Positions 9,829 through 18,833 of a stretch of 64,000 bases of DNA are shown here, piece by piece. Position numbers and translations under genes: made by a program. The notes below the pieces were generated by a model, which searched no databases, was not told where the DNA came from, and saw only the letters and a list, made by a program, of their open reading frames with translations. The DNA is from Streptomyces gilvus (GTDB lineage: Bacteria; Actinomycetota; Actinomycetes; Streptomycetales; Streptomycetaceae). Within the stretch, counting starts at the first letter, position 1, and every line of letters begins with the position of its first letter. The stretch covers positions 186,001 to 250,000 of the forward strand of contig NZ_JAKWBE010000005.1 in assembly GCF_022513565.1 (NCBI RefSeq), in the 5' to 3' direction.

Positions 9829-12692
9829 TGCTCGGCTCCTTCCGGGAGGTGGTTCTGGTCGTGCGGATCGGTGGTCCGATGGGCGGCACCGGGCGAGGCG
9901 CCCGCACCGCCGGCGTTGCCGTCGGCTGCGACGGCACTGTCGCGGTTGGCCCGTTCCACGGCGGCCTCGAACTCGTCGAGCGCGTCGCGGACGGCGTCCG
10001 CGTCGGCGGGCCGGGCGGCCTGCCGCGCCGCGTGCTGGGCGGCGGCGTCGACGGTCGTCCGAAGGGTCGCGCCCTTCACCCGCCGCCGCAGCGGACGGGT
10101 GGAGCCGTCACCGGGGAACGCCGGGCTCGCGCCGCCGCTCGTGTCCTCGGGGGACAACGCCGTCTCGCCGCCCGGGGCCGCGCCCGACGATACCCAGTCG
10201 CCGGCACCGGGACGACGCGCGGGGCTCGCGTCCTCGCTCCAGCGGGAGCGGGTCGGGCTCGCGGGCTCGTGGGACGCCGGGGCGTCGGTCCACCGGGAGG
10301 GCGTCTCACCGACCGCCTCGTGCGCGTGCGCGCTGTCCTCGGACCGGAGCGGTTCGGTGTCCCTGGCCCAGCTCGGGCGGCTCGCCTCCTTCGCCCCGGA
10401 CTGCGGCGGTGCCTCGCTGCGGGCCTGGGGGATGAAGGGGGCACGTTCACCGGCGGGTTCGGCTGCGGGAGCAGGGGCGTCGAGCGGGGCCGCCGGCCGG
10501 GACGCGGAGGCGTCCGTGCCCGTCGGGATCTCGCGGCGCGGCACGCGGCGGGGCAGCGGGCCCGGCTGAGCGCCCCGCGCGGTGCCGGACGACACCCGGG
10601 CGTTCTCCTCGACGGCGGACGAGGGACGGGGTCCGGACGCGGCTGCCGACGCCGAGGCGATGGAGCCCCGTCGGCCCGTCGAACCGCCGACGGCGACCTC
10701 CACCGGGCTCATCGCGAGCAGCAGCGACGGCGGCACCGTCACCTCGGCCGTCACACCGCCGCCCGGGGTGCGGGAGAGGTTGACCCCGACGTCCCAGCGT
10801 CGCGCCAGGGTGCCGACCACGAACAGGCCGAGCACCTTCGTCGGTACGACGTCCAGCCGCTCGCGGCGGACCAGCCGGGCGTTCTCCTCGGCGAGCCGGT
10901 CGGCGCTCATCCCGAGGCCGTGGTCGGCGATGACGATCGCCGCGCCGCCCGGCGCCTCCTCACCGGAGGTGTCCCGTACGTACACCTCGACGGGGCTGCC
11001 GGCGGGCGAGAACGACACCGCGTTCTCCAGCAGTTCGGCCACCATCAGCGTGAGGTCGCCGATGATGTCCGGCTCGACCATGACCTCGGTGCGCGCGTGC
11101 AGCCGTACCCGCTGGAAGCCCTCGATCTGGCCCAGCGCGGCGCGTACGACGTTGGTCAGCGCCGTCGGTCCGGAGTCCAGGACCGTCTCGCGGATGCCGG
11201 CCAGCAGCATCAGGCTGTCGGCGTTGCGGCGCAGCCGGACGGCGATGTGGTCGATGGAGTAGAGGCGCTCCAGCAGGGCCGGATCGGTCTCACCGCGCTC
11301 CACCGCGTCGATCAACGCGAGCTGACGGGTCGTCAGGTTGCTGACGCGGCGGCCCACGTTGCCGAACATCTCGGCGACGTTGCGCCGGCTGAGCACCTGG
11401 CGTTCCAGCAGGGCGATCGAGGTGGTCTGCACACGGTTGAACACCTCGGCCAGCTCGCCGATCTCGTCGTTCGCGGTGACCGGCATCTCCCGCAGCTTCG
11501 GCGGGCTGTCGTCCTCGGCGTCGTCGTCGGCGACCCGGGCCAGTTCGCGCCCGGCCACGTCGGCGACCTCCTGCGCGGCACCGGTGAGGGCCTGCACCGG
11601 CCGCACCACCGAGCGGCGCACCAGCACCGAGAAGGCGATCCACAGCGCGAAGCCGAGCAGACCGATGGCGAGCAGCAGTCCGGCCCGCCACTTCGCGTCG
11701 CTGGAGGCGCTGTCGGCGCGGTGGGCGATCTGGCCGATGAGCGAGGAGGTGATCTGCAGTCGGCCCTGCGCCTGTTCGGGGTAGGCGGGGTAGTCGCTGA
11801 GGGCGTCCTGGAAGGCGGCCTTGATCTCGGCGGGGGTGGTGGCCTGCAGGGTGCTGGGCGCGACCTGGAGTTCGGCGTACGCCTCGGAGATGTCCCGCAT
11901 CGCGCTGGTGTGCTCGACGCCGTTGAGCTCGTCGGCCTGGTCGGCGGTGGCGAACCGGGCGAAGCGGTCGGCCTGGTTGCCGTAGAGCTCGTAGGCGCCG
12001 ACGGCGGTGGTGAACTCGATGAGCGCGTTGGTGTCACCGGTCGTCGCCGAGAACACGCCGGTCTCGAAGGAGCCGTGCGCGGCGTCGGCGCGCAGCAGGG
12101 AGTCCAGGAGGTTGCCGGTGAAGGTCGCGGCCAGCTCGGGGTTGCGGTCCAGGCCGAGACCGTCGATCAGGGTCTTGGCGGCGTTGTCGTAGGCGGGGTC
12201 GATGTTGCTGGCGGGCAGATAGCTCTGCTCGACCGTGCCGCGCAGGCTGGTGAGGCCCTCGACCTCCTTCAGCGCCTGCGCCTCGCCGTCCGGCAGAGCC
12301 CCGCCGAAGACCGACCGCACCTTGGCGATCTGGTCGTCGACCGCCCGCTGTGCCTTGCGGTAGGCGGTCCGGGTGGCCTCGGCGCCCTTGCCGCCGGCCT
12401 CGTAGCGCACGGAGAGCAGGATCGCCAGCTGGTGCTCGCTCTCCACCTCGTTGACCAGGGTGGCCACCTGCTCGCTGTTGCGCACCAGGTCCGCCGCGGA
12501 CGTGGCGTCCTGCGCCTGGCCGATCTGGTCGGCGATCAGATACGAGAGCAGGGCGGCTACGACGGCCAGCGGAACGCCGACCAGGAGGTTGAGCTTGCGC
12601 CGGAACGGCCACCGGTCGGCGAACCCCCGGATGCCGCCTACGGGCGACGGCGGGGCGGGCCGGGCGGTCGCGTCCACCTCTTTCGTGGACAC
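9825..12692 (-). CDS. cvnA: Conservon CvnA-type sensor histidine kinase with a nitrate/nitrite-sensor-like ectodomain (copy 1)
   Basis: 955 aa from GTG 12692, with GGAGG 5 nt upstream. A transmembrane helix (about residues 35-55) is followed by a helical extracytoplasmic domain of the NIT type. A second helix (WRAGLLLAIGLLGFALWIAFSVL) leads into a HAMP-like linker and a GHKL ATPase with an N box (VAELLENAVSFSPAG) and a G box (IVIADHGLGMS). No canonical H box is obvious, as is usual in CvnA. The last 270 residues are a disordered Pro/Ser/Ala/Arg tail. The gene heads the cvnABCD operon, divergent from the osmoprotectant-binding lipoprotein, which hints at a shared stimulus. Confidence 0.9.
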   Translation of the reverse strand: MSTKEVDATARPAPPSPVGGIRGFADRWPFRRKLNLLVGVPLAVVAALLSYLIADQIGQAQDATSAADLVRNSEQVATLVNEVESEHQLAILLSVRYEAGGKGAEATRTAYRKAQRAVDDQIAKVRSVFGGALPDGEAQALKEVEGLTSLRGTVEQSYLPASNIDPAYDNAAKTLIDGLGLDRNPELAATFTGNLLDSLLRADAAHGSFETGVFSATTGDTNALIEFTTAVGAYELYGNQADRFARFATADQADELNGVEHTSAMRDISEAYAELQVAPSTLQATTPAEIKAAFQDALSDYPAYPEQAQGRLQITSSLIGQIAHRADSASSDAKWRAGLLLAIGLLGFALWIAFSVLVRRSVVRPVQALTGAAQEVADVAGRELARVADDDAEDDSPPKLREMPVTANDEIGELAEVFNRVQTTSIALLERQVLSRRNVAEMFGNVGRRVSNLTTRQLALIDAVERGETDPALLERLYSIDHIAVRLRRNADSLMLLAGIRETVLDSGPTALTNVVRAALGQIEGFQRVRLHARTEVMVEPDIIGDLTLMVAELLENAVSFSPAGSPVEVYVRDTSGEEAPGGAAIVIADHGLGMSADRLAEENARLVRRERLDVVPTKVLGLFVVGTLARRWDVGVNLSRTPGGGVTAEVTVPPSLLLAMSPVEVAVGGSTGRRGSIASASAAASGPRPSSAVEENARVSSGTARGAQPGPLPRRVPRREIPTGTDASASRPAAPLDAPAPAAEPAGERAPFIPQARSEAPPQSGAKEASRPSWARDTEPLRSEDSAHAHEAVGETPSRWTDAPASHEPASPTRSRWSEDASPARRPGAGDWVSSGAAPGGETALSPEDTSGGASPAFPGDGSTRPLRRRVKGATLRTTVDAAAQHAARQAARPADADAVRDALDEFEAAVERANRDSAVAADGNAGGAGASPGAAHRTTDPHDQNHLPEGAEQ

Positions 12693-13052
12693 CGGGCCTC
12701 CTTCGTGCGGTCTCGGTCGCGCGCGACGACGCGCCCTGACCGATTCTGATCGATGTCTGGATCATGAGGATTGGTGCGGATGACACCGCAGCGGCCCCCG
12801 CACACCGCTGTGACCGACGCCAACTTCGGTGAGACTACCGTCTCTTTGAATGGTCAAGCGCATCGCCCTACGTCAAGAATCCGTTACAAAGCGCCTCCGC
12901 TTCCGCTTCAGTCCGTTCACACTGCATTCACAACCGATCACGCATTGAGGCCAATTGGTGACCGGGCTGCTCTTGACTGAGGGAGAACCGGCTGGATTGG
13001 ATCAGTGGCAACGCTTGCTTCTCATCAATCCCCCGAGTCCGGAACGGGAATC
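12693..13052. other. 360-bp divergent intergenic region, conservon 1 / osmoprotectant-binding protein
   Basis: No gene is supported. It must hold the promoters of cvnA (leftward) and of the lipoprotein (rightward). The central part, 12830-12960, is noticeably AT-richer than its surroundings. Apart from the promoter listed separately I see no strong dyad. Confidence 0.6.
12973..13002 (+). promoter_or_regulatory. Candidate promoter for the osmoprotectant-binding lipoprotein
   Basis: A near-consensus -35 TTGACT at 12973-12978 is followed after 18 bp by TTGGAT at 12997-13002, about 50 nt before the GTG start at 13053. The -10 is weak. Confidence 0.3.
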
Positions 13053-14018
13053 GTGACTTCCAACGCCCCACGCCCCAGGTCCTTCAGGAGCTACCCCGCG
13101 GCGGCCGTCGCGCTCGCCGCGACCACGGCCCTGCTGGCGGGATGTGGTTCCTCCTCGTCCTCCGACAGCACGTCCTCCGACCCGCTGCAGGGCGGCAAGT
13201 CGGACGGCAAGACCGTCGTCGTCGGATCCAACAACTTCCCCGAGAGCATCCTGATCGCCGACATCTACGGCGAGGCCCTGAAGGCCAAGGGTGTCAAGGT
13301 CACCTACAAGCCGAACATCGGCAGCCGCGAGACGACGTACGGACTGCTGAAGAACGGCTCCATCACCGTGCTGCCGGAGTACAACGGCGCGCTGCTGGCC
13401 TACCTCGACCCGAAGGCCACGCCGAAGACGGTGGAGGCCACGACGGCGGCCATCGAGGCCAAGCTGGACTCCAAGCTGACGCTTCTCGACCCGGCGTCCG
13501 CGCAGGACAAGGACTCGGTGACGCTCAACAAGGCCACCGCCGACAAGTACAAACTGACGTCCCAGTCCTCCATCGCGGACCTCAAGAGCATCGCGAAGGA
13601 CCTGACCATCGGCGCCTCGCCGGAGTTCCAGACCCGGCAGCAGGGCCTGGTGGGCCTGAAGTCGGTGTACGGCCTGGAGTTCAAGGGCTTCAAGGCGCTG
13701 GACGCGGGCGGCCCGCTGACCCTGGCGGCGCTGAAGAAGAACACCGTGCAGGCCGCGGACATCTTCACCACGGACCCGAACATCACCAAGGAGAAGTTCG
13801 TCGTCCTGCAGGACCCGCAGAACCTGTTCGGCTTCGAGAACGTCCAGCCGCTCGTCTACAAGAGCGGGCTGTCCTCGGACGGTGTCGCCGCGCTGAACGC
13901 GGTCTCGGCCAAGCTCGACACCAAGGCCCTGCTCGAGCTGGACTCGCAGGTCCAGCTCGAGAACAAGGACCCGCTGAACGTGGCCAAGGCCTGGCTGAAG
14001 ACGGCCGGCCTGAGCTGA
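13053..14018 (+). CDS. Osmoprotectant-binding lipoprotein (OpuCC/ProX-like)
   Basis: 321 aa from GTG 13053, preceded by GGAACGGGAA; an in-frame ORF extends 48 nt further up but lacks a site. The signal peptide ends in the lipobox LLAGC, so the mature protein is lipid-anchored outside the membrane, and a Ser-rich spacer follows. The core has the glycine-betaine-binding pattern: VVVGSNNFPESILIADIYGE, the PNIGSRETTYGLLKNG segment and LPEYNGALLAYLD. It probably delivers substrate to the transporter encoded at 5678-8180, although a whole conservon lies between them. A strong terminator follows. Confidence 0.92.
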   Translation: MTSNAPRPRSFRSYPAAAVALAATTALLAGCGSSSSSDSTSSDPLQGGKSDGKTVVVGSNNFPESILIADIYGEALKAKGVKVTYKPNIGSRETTYGLLKNGSITVLPEYNGALLAYLDPKATPKTVEATTAAIEAKLDSKLTLLDPASAQDKDSVTLNKATADKYKLTSQSSIADLKSIAKDLTIGASPEFQTRQQGLVGLKSVYGLEFKGFKALDAGGPLTLAALKKNTVQAADIFTTDPNITKEKFVVLQDPQNLFGFENVQPLVYKSGLSSDGVAALNAVSAKLDTKALLELDSQVQLENKDPLNVAKAWLKTAGLS

Positions 14019-14035
14019 GCCCCTTCGCACGATCC

Positions 14036-14070
14036 GGCGCGGGTGCCCCCTTCTCGGGGGCACCCGCGCC
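14036..14070. terminator. Strong terminator between the binding protein and conservon 2
   Basis: A perfect 15-bp GC-rich inverted repeat (14036-14050 and 14056-14070) with a 5-nt loop TTCTC, 18 bp after the lipoprotein stop. The symmetrical stem can also terminate the convergent cvnD2. Confidence 0.8.
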
Positions 14071-14126
14071 GCCGTTCGGTATCCGACGTGGAAGGTCGCG
14101 GCCTGCCGGTCGGTCGAGGTGGAGAG

Positions 14127-14702
14127 TCAGTTGACCGCCGCGGCGATCAACTGGTCCAGCAGCGCGATGAGTACGTCCCGGCACGAGCCGCGCTCCCGCG
14201 CGTCGCACAGCAGGACCTGGACGTGCTCGGGAAGGGCCAGGGCCTCGCGGATCTCCTCGGGCGGGTAGGGGTGTTCGCCGTAGAAACCGTTGACGCCCAC
14301 GACGAAGGGGATGCCGCGGCGTTCGAAGAAGTCGATCGCGGCGAAACTGGTCTCCGGACGGCGGACGTCGATGAGCACGACCGCACCCAGCGCGCCGATC
14401 GCGAGGTCGTTCCACATGAACCAGAAGCGCTGCTGGCCGGGGGTGCCGAAGAGATACAGGACGAGGTCGTCGCCGATGGTGATCCGGCCGAAGTCCAGGG
14501 CCACGGTGGTGGCCTGCTTCTCCTCGATGCCCTCCAGGTCGTCGACGCCGAGGCCGGCGGTGGTCAGCCGTTCCTCGGTGCGCAGCGGCGCGATCTCGCT
14601 GACCGACCCGACCATGGTGGTCTTGCCCACGCCGAAACCGCCGGCGATCAGGATCTTGACCGTGTCGGGTGCCGACCGGGTGATGGTGTCAGAGTCGGCC
14701 AA
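14127..14702 (-). CDS. cvnD: Conservon CvnD-type small GTPase (copy 2)
   Basis: 191 aa with P-loop GGFGVGKTT, the FGTPGQQRFWFMWND switch region and a VNGFYGEHPY segment in place of NKxD. TTG 14702 is the start: GAGGGA sits 6 nt before it and no ATG or GTG is available. It overlaps cvnC2 by 14 nt, exactly as in conservon 1, which shows that the operon architecture is conserved between copies. The predicted role is GTP-dependent signalling with the roadblock protein CvnB2. Confidence 0.92.
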   Translation of the reverse strand: MADSDTITRSAPDTVKILIAGGFGVGKTTMVGSVSEIAPLRTEERLTTAGLGVDDLEGIEEKQATTVALDFGRITIGDDLVLYLFGTPGQQRFWFMWNDLAIGALGAVVLIDVRRPETSFAAIDFFERRGIPFVVGVNGFYGEHPYPPEEIREALALPEHVQVLLCDARERGSCRDVLIALLDQLIAAAVN

Positions 14703-15108
14703 GGCCGTCCCTCACTTTCTGCAACAGGTCCAGGTCCGGGGTCCGGGTCACCGGATGGGGCGGACGGAACGTGATCCGGCCCGACTCCAGGAGATCGCAG
14801 AGCATGATCACGATCACGCTCACCGGGAGGTCGAGCCGGGCGGCGAGTTCCGCGACGGCGATCGGCTCGGCGCAGTGGCGCAGGATGCGCTGCTGCTCCG
14901 GCTGAGGTCGGGTGGCCCAGGTCGGCGGCGGGTCCACCGCGGTAACCGTCGTGATGAGCGTGAAGTCGGCGCGGCTCGGCCGGGTGCGTCCGCCCGTCAG
15001 CGCGAACGGCCGTACCAGGCGGCCTGCCGTGTCGCCTCCGCCCACCTCACGCGCCGGAATCGACGGTGGGGCCGATACCGGCCCGTGGTGCGGCGCTGAG
15101 ATGCTCAC
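14689..15108 (-). CDS. cvnC: Conservon CvnC-type DUF742 protein (copy 2)
   Basis: 139 aa DUF742 protein with VRPFALTGGRT and the helix-turn-helix-like segment EPIAVAELAARLDLPVSVIV. Two starts are possible: GTG 15108, which gives a 62-nt overlap with cvnB2 and has AAGAAG upstream, or GTG 15045 just after the cvnB2 stop, with no good ribosome site. The first gives the same length as the copy-1 paralogue and is used here. It overlaps cvnD2 by 14 nt. Confidence 0.85.
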   Translation of the reverse strand: MSISAPHHGPVSAPPSIPAREVGGGDTAGRLVRPFALTGGRTRPSRADFTLITTVTAVDPPPTWATRPQPEQQRILRHCAEPIAVAELAARLDLPVSVIVIMLCDLLESGRITFRPPHPVTRTPDLDLLQKVRDGLGRL

Positions 15109-15478
15109 CGATCTTCTTGACGAGCATGTTCATCTGGTACGCCACGACGCCGACGTCGGCGCCCTGGCTGGTGAGCACGACGAGATGGGCGCCGGGCCCG
15201 GCGGAGGTGAGGATCAGATAGCTGTGGGCCATCTCGATCAGCGCCTGCCGCACCGGCCCGCCGCGGAAGTCCATGCTGACGCCCTTGCTGAGGCTCATCA
15301 GCCCGGAGGCGGTGGCCGCGAGCCGCTCGGCGTCGTCCCTCAGGAAACCGGTGGACTTGCTGACGACCAGGCCGTCCTCGGAGAGCACCACGGCGTGGTT
15401 CACCTCGGCGACCCGGTCCACAAGGCCGGTCAGCAGCTGATCGAGCGCGGTATGGGTGGCTGGGATGGGGCGTGTCAT
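15047..15478 (-). CDS. cvnB: Conservon CvnB-type roadblock/LC7 protein (copy 2)
   Basis: 143 aa roadblock/LC7 domain (LDQLLTGLVDRVAEVNHAVV, then LSEDGLVVSKSTGF and a C-terminal strand region). ATG 15478 lies 13 nt after the cvnA2 stop. It should modulate CvnD2. Compared with copy 1 it lacks the Ser/Thr-rich N-terminal extension, and its 3' end runs under the presumed start of cvnC2. Confidence 0.92.
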   Translation of the reverse strand: MTRPIPATHTALDQLLTGLVDRVAEVNHAVVLSEDGLVVSKSTGFLRDDAERLAATASGLMSLSKGVSMDFRGGPVRQALIEMAHSYLILTSAGPGAHLVVLTSQGADVGVVAYQMNMLVKKIGEHLSAAPRAGIGPTVDSGA

Positions 15479-15491
15479 GACGTTTCCTTCG

Positions 15492-18400
15492 TCAGCGATC
15501 GGCGGGGGTGCCTGCGGCGGATGTACCGGGGGCGGGGCTGGATGCGTCCGTGTCGTCCGTGTCGTCCGTTACGGCGGCCTCCTCCTGGTCGTACTCCGTC
15601 GCGGCGCCCTCGTCACGTGCCCGGAGCGTCCCCCGCTGGAATCCCCCGAGCGAGGAAGCGGCATGCTCGGGGGTGAACTCCGCGAAGGGGCCCTGCTGTT
15701 CGCCGCTCGGGCCGTCCTCGAGGAGCTCGGCGACCAGACTGGTCTGCGGGACCCGCCGGGGGAGCGGGGCGAGCCCGGGCCGACGGGCGTGTCTGCCGGG
15801 CTGCCCGGCACGGTCCCCGGTGCCCGCCTCACGCTCGGCCTCACCGCCCCGCGCGGCGGCCGCGGCATGCCGGGCGTCCGACACCCAGCGCTCCTCCCCC
15901 GGATACCGAGCCCGTCCCGGACGCCCGGGAGCGGGCACGGCCCCTTCGGGGCGACCGGCACCGGGTACGGCCCTCTCGGCATGTCCGGTGGCGGGGACGG
16001 TTCCTTCGGGGCGCCCGGCCCCGGGTGCGGTCCCTTCGGCGCGTCCAGCCCCGCGTGCGGCCCCTTCGGGGCGTCCGGCACCCGGAACGGCCCCATCGAC
16101 GCCCCCCGTACCGGGTACGGCCTCCGCGGGGCGTCCGCCCGTGGGGATGGCCCCCTCAGCGCGCCAGCCGGCGGATACGGCCTCATCCCCGCGCCCGGCG
16201 TCCCCCACGTCCTCGGTGCCGTAGGCGCCTGCCGTTGCCGCGTCTCCGGTGCCGTGGAGGCCGGTGTCCGTCGCGCCTGGGGTGCCGTAGGCGCCGGCCG
16301 TTTCCGCGCGTCCCGTGCCGTAGGTGTTGTTGTCCCCCGTGCCTGCGGCGCCGCCGTACGGGTCGGACGTGGGGCCGGTGCCGTGGACGCCGGTGTCTGT
16401 CGCCCCTGGGGTGCCGTAGTGGCCGGTCGTTGCCGTGGGGCCGGTGCCATGAAGGTCCGTGTCCGCCATGCCCCCGGTGCCGTAGGGGCCGTTGTCCGCC
16501 GTACCCCCGATGCCGTAGGCGCCGGTCGCCTCCGTGGGCCCGGTCTTCTCCGCGCGGGCGTGTTCCGTGCCGTTGAGGGCGCCGGGCTGCGGGCGTGGGC
16601 CGGGGGCCGTGCCGCCGCGCGTGTACGCGGCGTCCCCGGTCCGCGCGGTCGGCGTCCCGACAGTGCTCTCGTGCCACTCCGGCCCGTCCGTGCCGGTGAC
16701 CCCGTCCCAGGCCTGTCCGGCGGACCGGGCCGGCTCCGGCACCTCGCGCACCACGATGTCGTGCGGCAGCAGGACGATCGCCGTGGTGCCGCCGTACGGC
16801 GACGGGCGCAGGGTGACGGCGATGCCGTGCCGGGTGGCCAGTCGGGCGATCACGAACATGCCGAGGCGCAGGTCGTCGGCGAGGGCGACCACGTCGAACT
16901 TCGGCTCCACCGCCAACTGGGCGTTGAAGGAGGCGTAGTCCTCCTCCGCCATCCCGAGCCCACGGTCCTCCACCTCGACGACCAGGCCCTTGGCGACCAG
17001 CGCGGCCCGGACACCGACCGGCGACGGCGCGGGCGAGTACGCGGTGGCGTTGTCGATAAGCTCGGCCAGCAGATGGATCACGTCGGCCACCGCCGGCGGC
17101 ACCAGGTACACGTCCTCGTCGGTGTGCACCTCCACCCGCTGGTACTGGGCGACCTCCCCGACCGCGCTGCGCAGGATGTCGATCAGCGCGACCGGCTCCC
17201 GCCAGCTGCGCCGGGGCTGCTCCCCGCTGATGATGACCAGGTTCTCCTCGTACCGCCGCAACTGGCTGGCCGTGGAGTCCAGTTCGTACAGGCCCTTGAG
17301 GACGTCCGGGTCGGTGTGCTCGCGCTCCAGCGTGTCCAGCTTGGTCAGCTGCAGGTTCACCAGGTTCTGCGACTGCCGCGCGATACCGAGGATCACCTTC
17401 TGGAAACCCCGCCGGATGTCGGCGAGTTCGACCGCCGTGTGCACGGCCGTCCGCTGCGCCTTGTTGAACGCCCGCGCCACCTGGCCCAGTTCGTCACGGC
17501 CGTAGTCGAGCGGCGGGGTCGCCAGATCCGCGTCCACCGTCTCGCCCCGGTCCAGCCGCGCCACCACGTCCGGCAGCCGCTCCTCCGCCAGGCTCAGCGT
17601 GGCCTCCCTCAGGCCCCGCAGCCGGCGCGACAGCGAGCGGGTGATCCGCCAGGACATGCCCACGCACAGCAGCAGCGCCACCAGCCCGCCCGCGCTCAGC
17701 GACGCGGCCGTCACCAGCAGGCTGTGCGCCTTGTCCCCGCTGCGGTCCAGCAGCCCGGACGTCTGGGCCCGGATCATCCGGCCGTACTCGTCGCCGACCT
17801 TCGCGAAGGCCGCCGCCCACTGGTCGCGCGCGGCGGGCAGGGCCACCTTGCCGTCCGCGCCCGGCCGGGCCGCGAGCACCTTGTCCTCGATGCTCTGCAC
17901 GCTCTGCCACTCGGCGCTCTGCAGGATCCGCTCGGTCTGGGTCTTGGCGCTGCCCTGCAGCGAGGGCACGATCTGGTCCTGGACCAGCCAGCGCCTGGTG
18001 TCGACCAACTGCGTGAAGGTCGCCCACGACTTGTCGGTCAGCCGGCCGGCCGGCCAGGCCAGGGTGAGCTGCGCGTCCTCCTGGGCGACCAGCTCCGCCG
18101 CGTGCTCCAGGGCGACCAGCGGACCGGCCTGCGAGGTCAGGTCGCCGTCGTCGACCTGGGACAGCTCCTGGAAGGCGTGGATCTGGTCGTCGATGATCGA
18201 GCTGTACTGGTCCAGCGCCTGCGCCGCGGTGATGTCGGTCGGGTCGTCCACCTGACCCCGGTAGTACTCGAGGCTGCCCACCGAACCGAGCACCGAGTAC
18301 AGCCGGTCCGAGATGCGCGCCGGGGCCATCTTGATCGCGTCCGACTGGCCGACCAGTTTGCCGACCGCCCGGTCCGTCTCCTTGCGCTGCGTCTCCAGCG

Positions 18401-18668
18401 CGGCCCGCGAGCCGCGCGGGTCGCCGGCCAGCCAGGCCGCCGACAGACTGCGCTCCCGCTGCAGAGCGAGCGTCGCCTCGGTGCCCATCGCGCCGGTCGA
18501 CCGGCTCAACTGCGTCTGCGAGCGCAGCCGCAGCCCCTCCGTGAACATCTGCGTCGTCGTCACGCCCCACATCGCGGCGAGGGTGACGCTGGGCACCAGG
18601 GCCAGCAGGATCAGCGACAGACGTATGGAGCCGAGACGGCGGGGCTGGGCACCTGTCCGTGGAGACAT
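15492..18668 (-). CDS. cvnA: Conservon CvnA-type sensor histidine kinase with a long repetitive tail (copy 2)
   Basis: 1058 aa. An N-terminal membrane helix (LSLILLALVPSVTLAAMWGV) precedes an NIT-like helical sensor domain to about residue 310. A second helix (LSAGGLVALLLCVGMSW), a HAMP-like segment and a GHKL ATPase follow, with N box LLAELIDNATAYSPA and G box VEVEDRGLGM. From about residue 640 to 1058 the chain is disordered, including degenerate repeats of the form YGTxGATDTGxHGTG and then Pro/Gly/Arg-rich repeats. No canonical H box is visible. It heads the second cvnABCD operon; no CvnE P450 follows. Confidence 0.88.
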   Translation of the reverse strand: MSPRTGAQPRRLGSIRLSLILLALVPSVTLAAMWGVTTTQMFTEGLRLRSQTQLSRSTGAMGTEATLALQRERSLSAAWLAGDPRGSRAALETQRKETDRAVGKLVGQSDAIKMAPARISDRLYSVLGSVGSLEYYRGQVDDPTDITAAQALDQYSSIIDDQIHAFQELSQVDDGDLTSQAGPLVALEHAAELVAQEDAQLTLAWPAGRLTDKSWATFTQLVDTRRWLVQDQIVPSLQGSAKTQTERILQSAEWQSVQSIEDKVLAARPGADGKVALPAARDQWAAAFAKVGDEYGRMIRAQTSGLLDRSGDKAHSLLVTAASLSAGGLVALLLCVGMSWRITRSLSRRLRGLREATLSLAEERLPDVVARLDRGETVDADLATPPLDYGRDELGQVARAFNKAQRTAVHTAVELADIRRGFQKVILGIARQSQNLVNLQLTKLDTLEREHTDPDVLKGLYELDSTASQLRRYEENLVIISGEQPRRSWREPVALIDILRSAVGEVAQYQRVEVHTDEDVYLVPPAVADVIHLLAELIDNATAYSPAPSPVGVRAALVAKGLVVEVEDRGLGMAEEDYASFNAQLAVEPKFDVVALADDLRLGMFVIARLATRHGIAVTLRPSPYGGTTAIVLLPHDIVVREVPEPARSAGQAWDGVTGTDGPEWHESTVGTPTARTGDAAYTRGGTAPGPRPQPGALNGTEHARAEKTGPTEATGAYGIGGTADNGPYGTGGMADTDLHGTGPTATTGHYGTPGATDTGVHGTGPTSDPYGGAAGTGDNNTYGTGRAETAGAYGTPGATDTGLHGTGDAATAGAYGTEDVGDAGRGDEAVSAGWRAEGAIPTGGRPAEAVPGTGGVDGAVPGAGRPEGAARGAGRAEGTAPGAGRPEGTVPATGHAERAVPGAGRPEGAVPAPGRPGRARYPGEERWVSDARHAAAAARGGEAEREAGTGDRAGQPGRHARRPGLAPLPRRVPQTSLVAELLEDGPSGEQQGPFAEFTPEHAASSLGGFQRGTLRARDEGAATEYDQEEAAVTDDTDDTDASSPAPGTSAAGTPADR
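15940..16560 (-). repeat. Degenerate repeats coding the CvnA2 tail
   Basis: Short imperfect repeats run through the 3' third of cvnA2. One set encodes Gly/Thr/Asp-rich units (YGT, GATDTG, HGTG), and a second, nearer the stop, encodes Gly/Pro/Arg/Ala-rich units (GRPEGAVPG-like). All units keep the reading frame, so the variation looks tolerated at protein level. The limits are approximate. Confidence 0.7.
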
Positions 18669-18833
18669 GGTCGTCCTAGGCGGTCAGCGGAGCGGAGCGG
18701 AGAGTGACGGGGGTGGCCGTGAGCAGGGCGAGAAGGGGTGCACAGGATGCTATCCGCACAAGTGACCGCACGCGCCACGGGTCTCCGGAATCTTTCGCGA
18801 CATCGGCATACGAAATGTCGCGCACAGGGCGGC

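Noticed and set aside
8283..14702. A mobile element carrying the conservon between the transporter and its binding protein
   Set aside because: No inverted repeats, integrase, transposase or target duplications were seen at the borders.
15456..18707. Very long plus-strand open frame opposite cvnA2
   Set aside because: It is an antisense shadow caused by high GC in a frame register with cvnA2; it has no ribosome site or recognisable domain.
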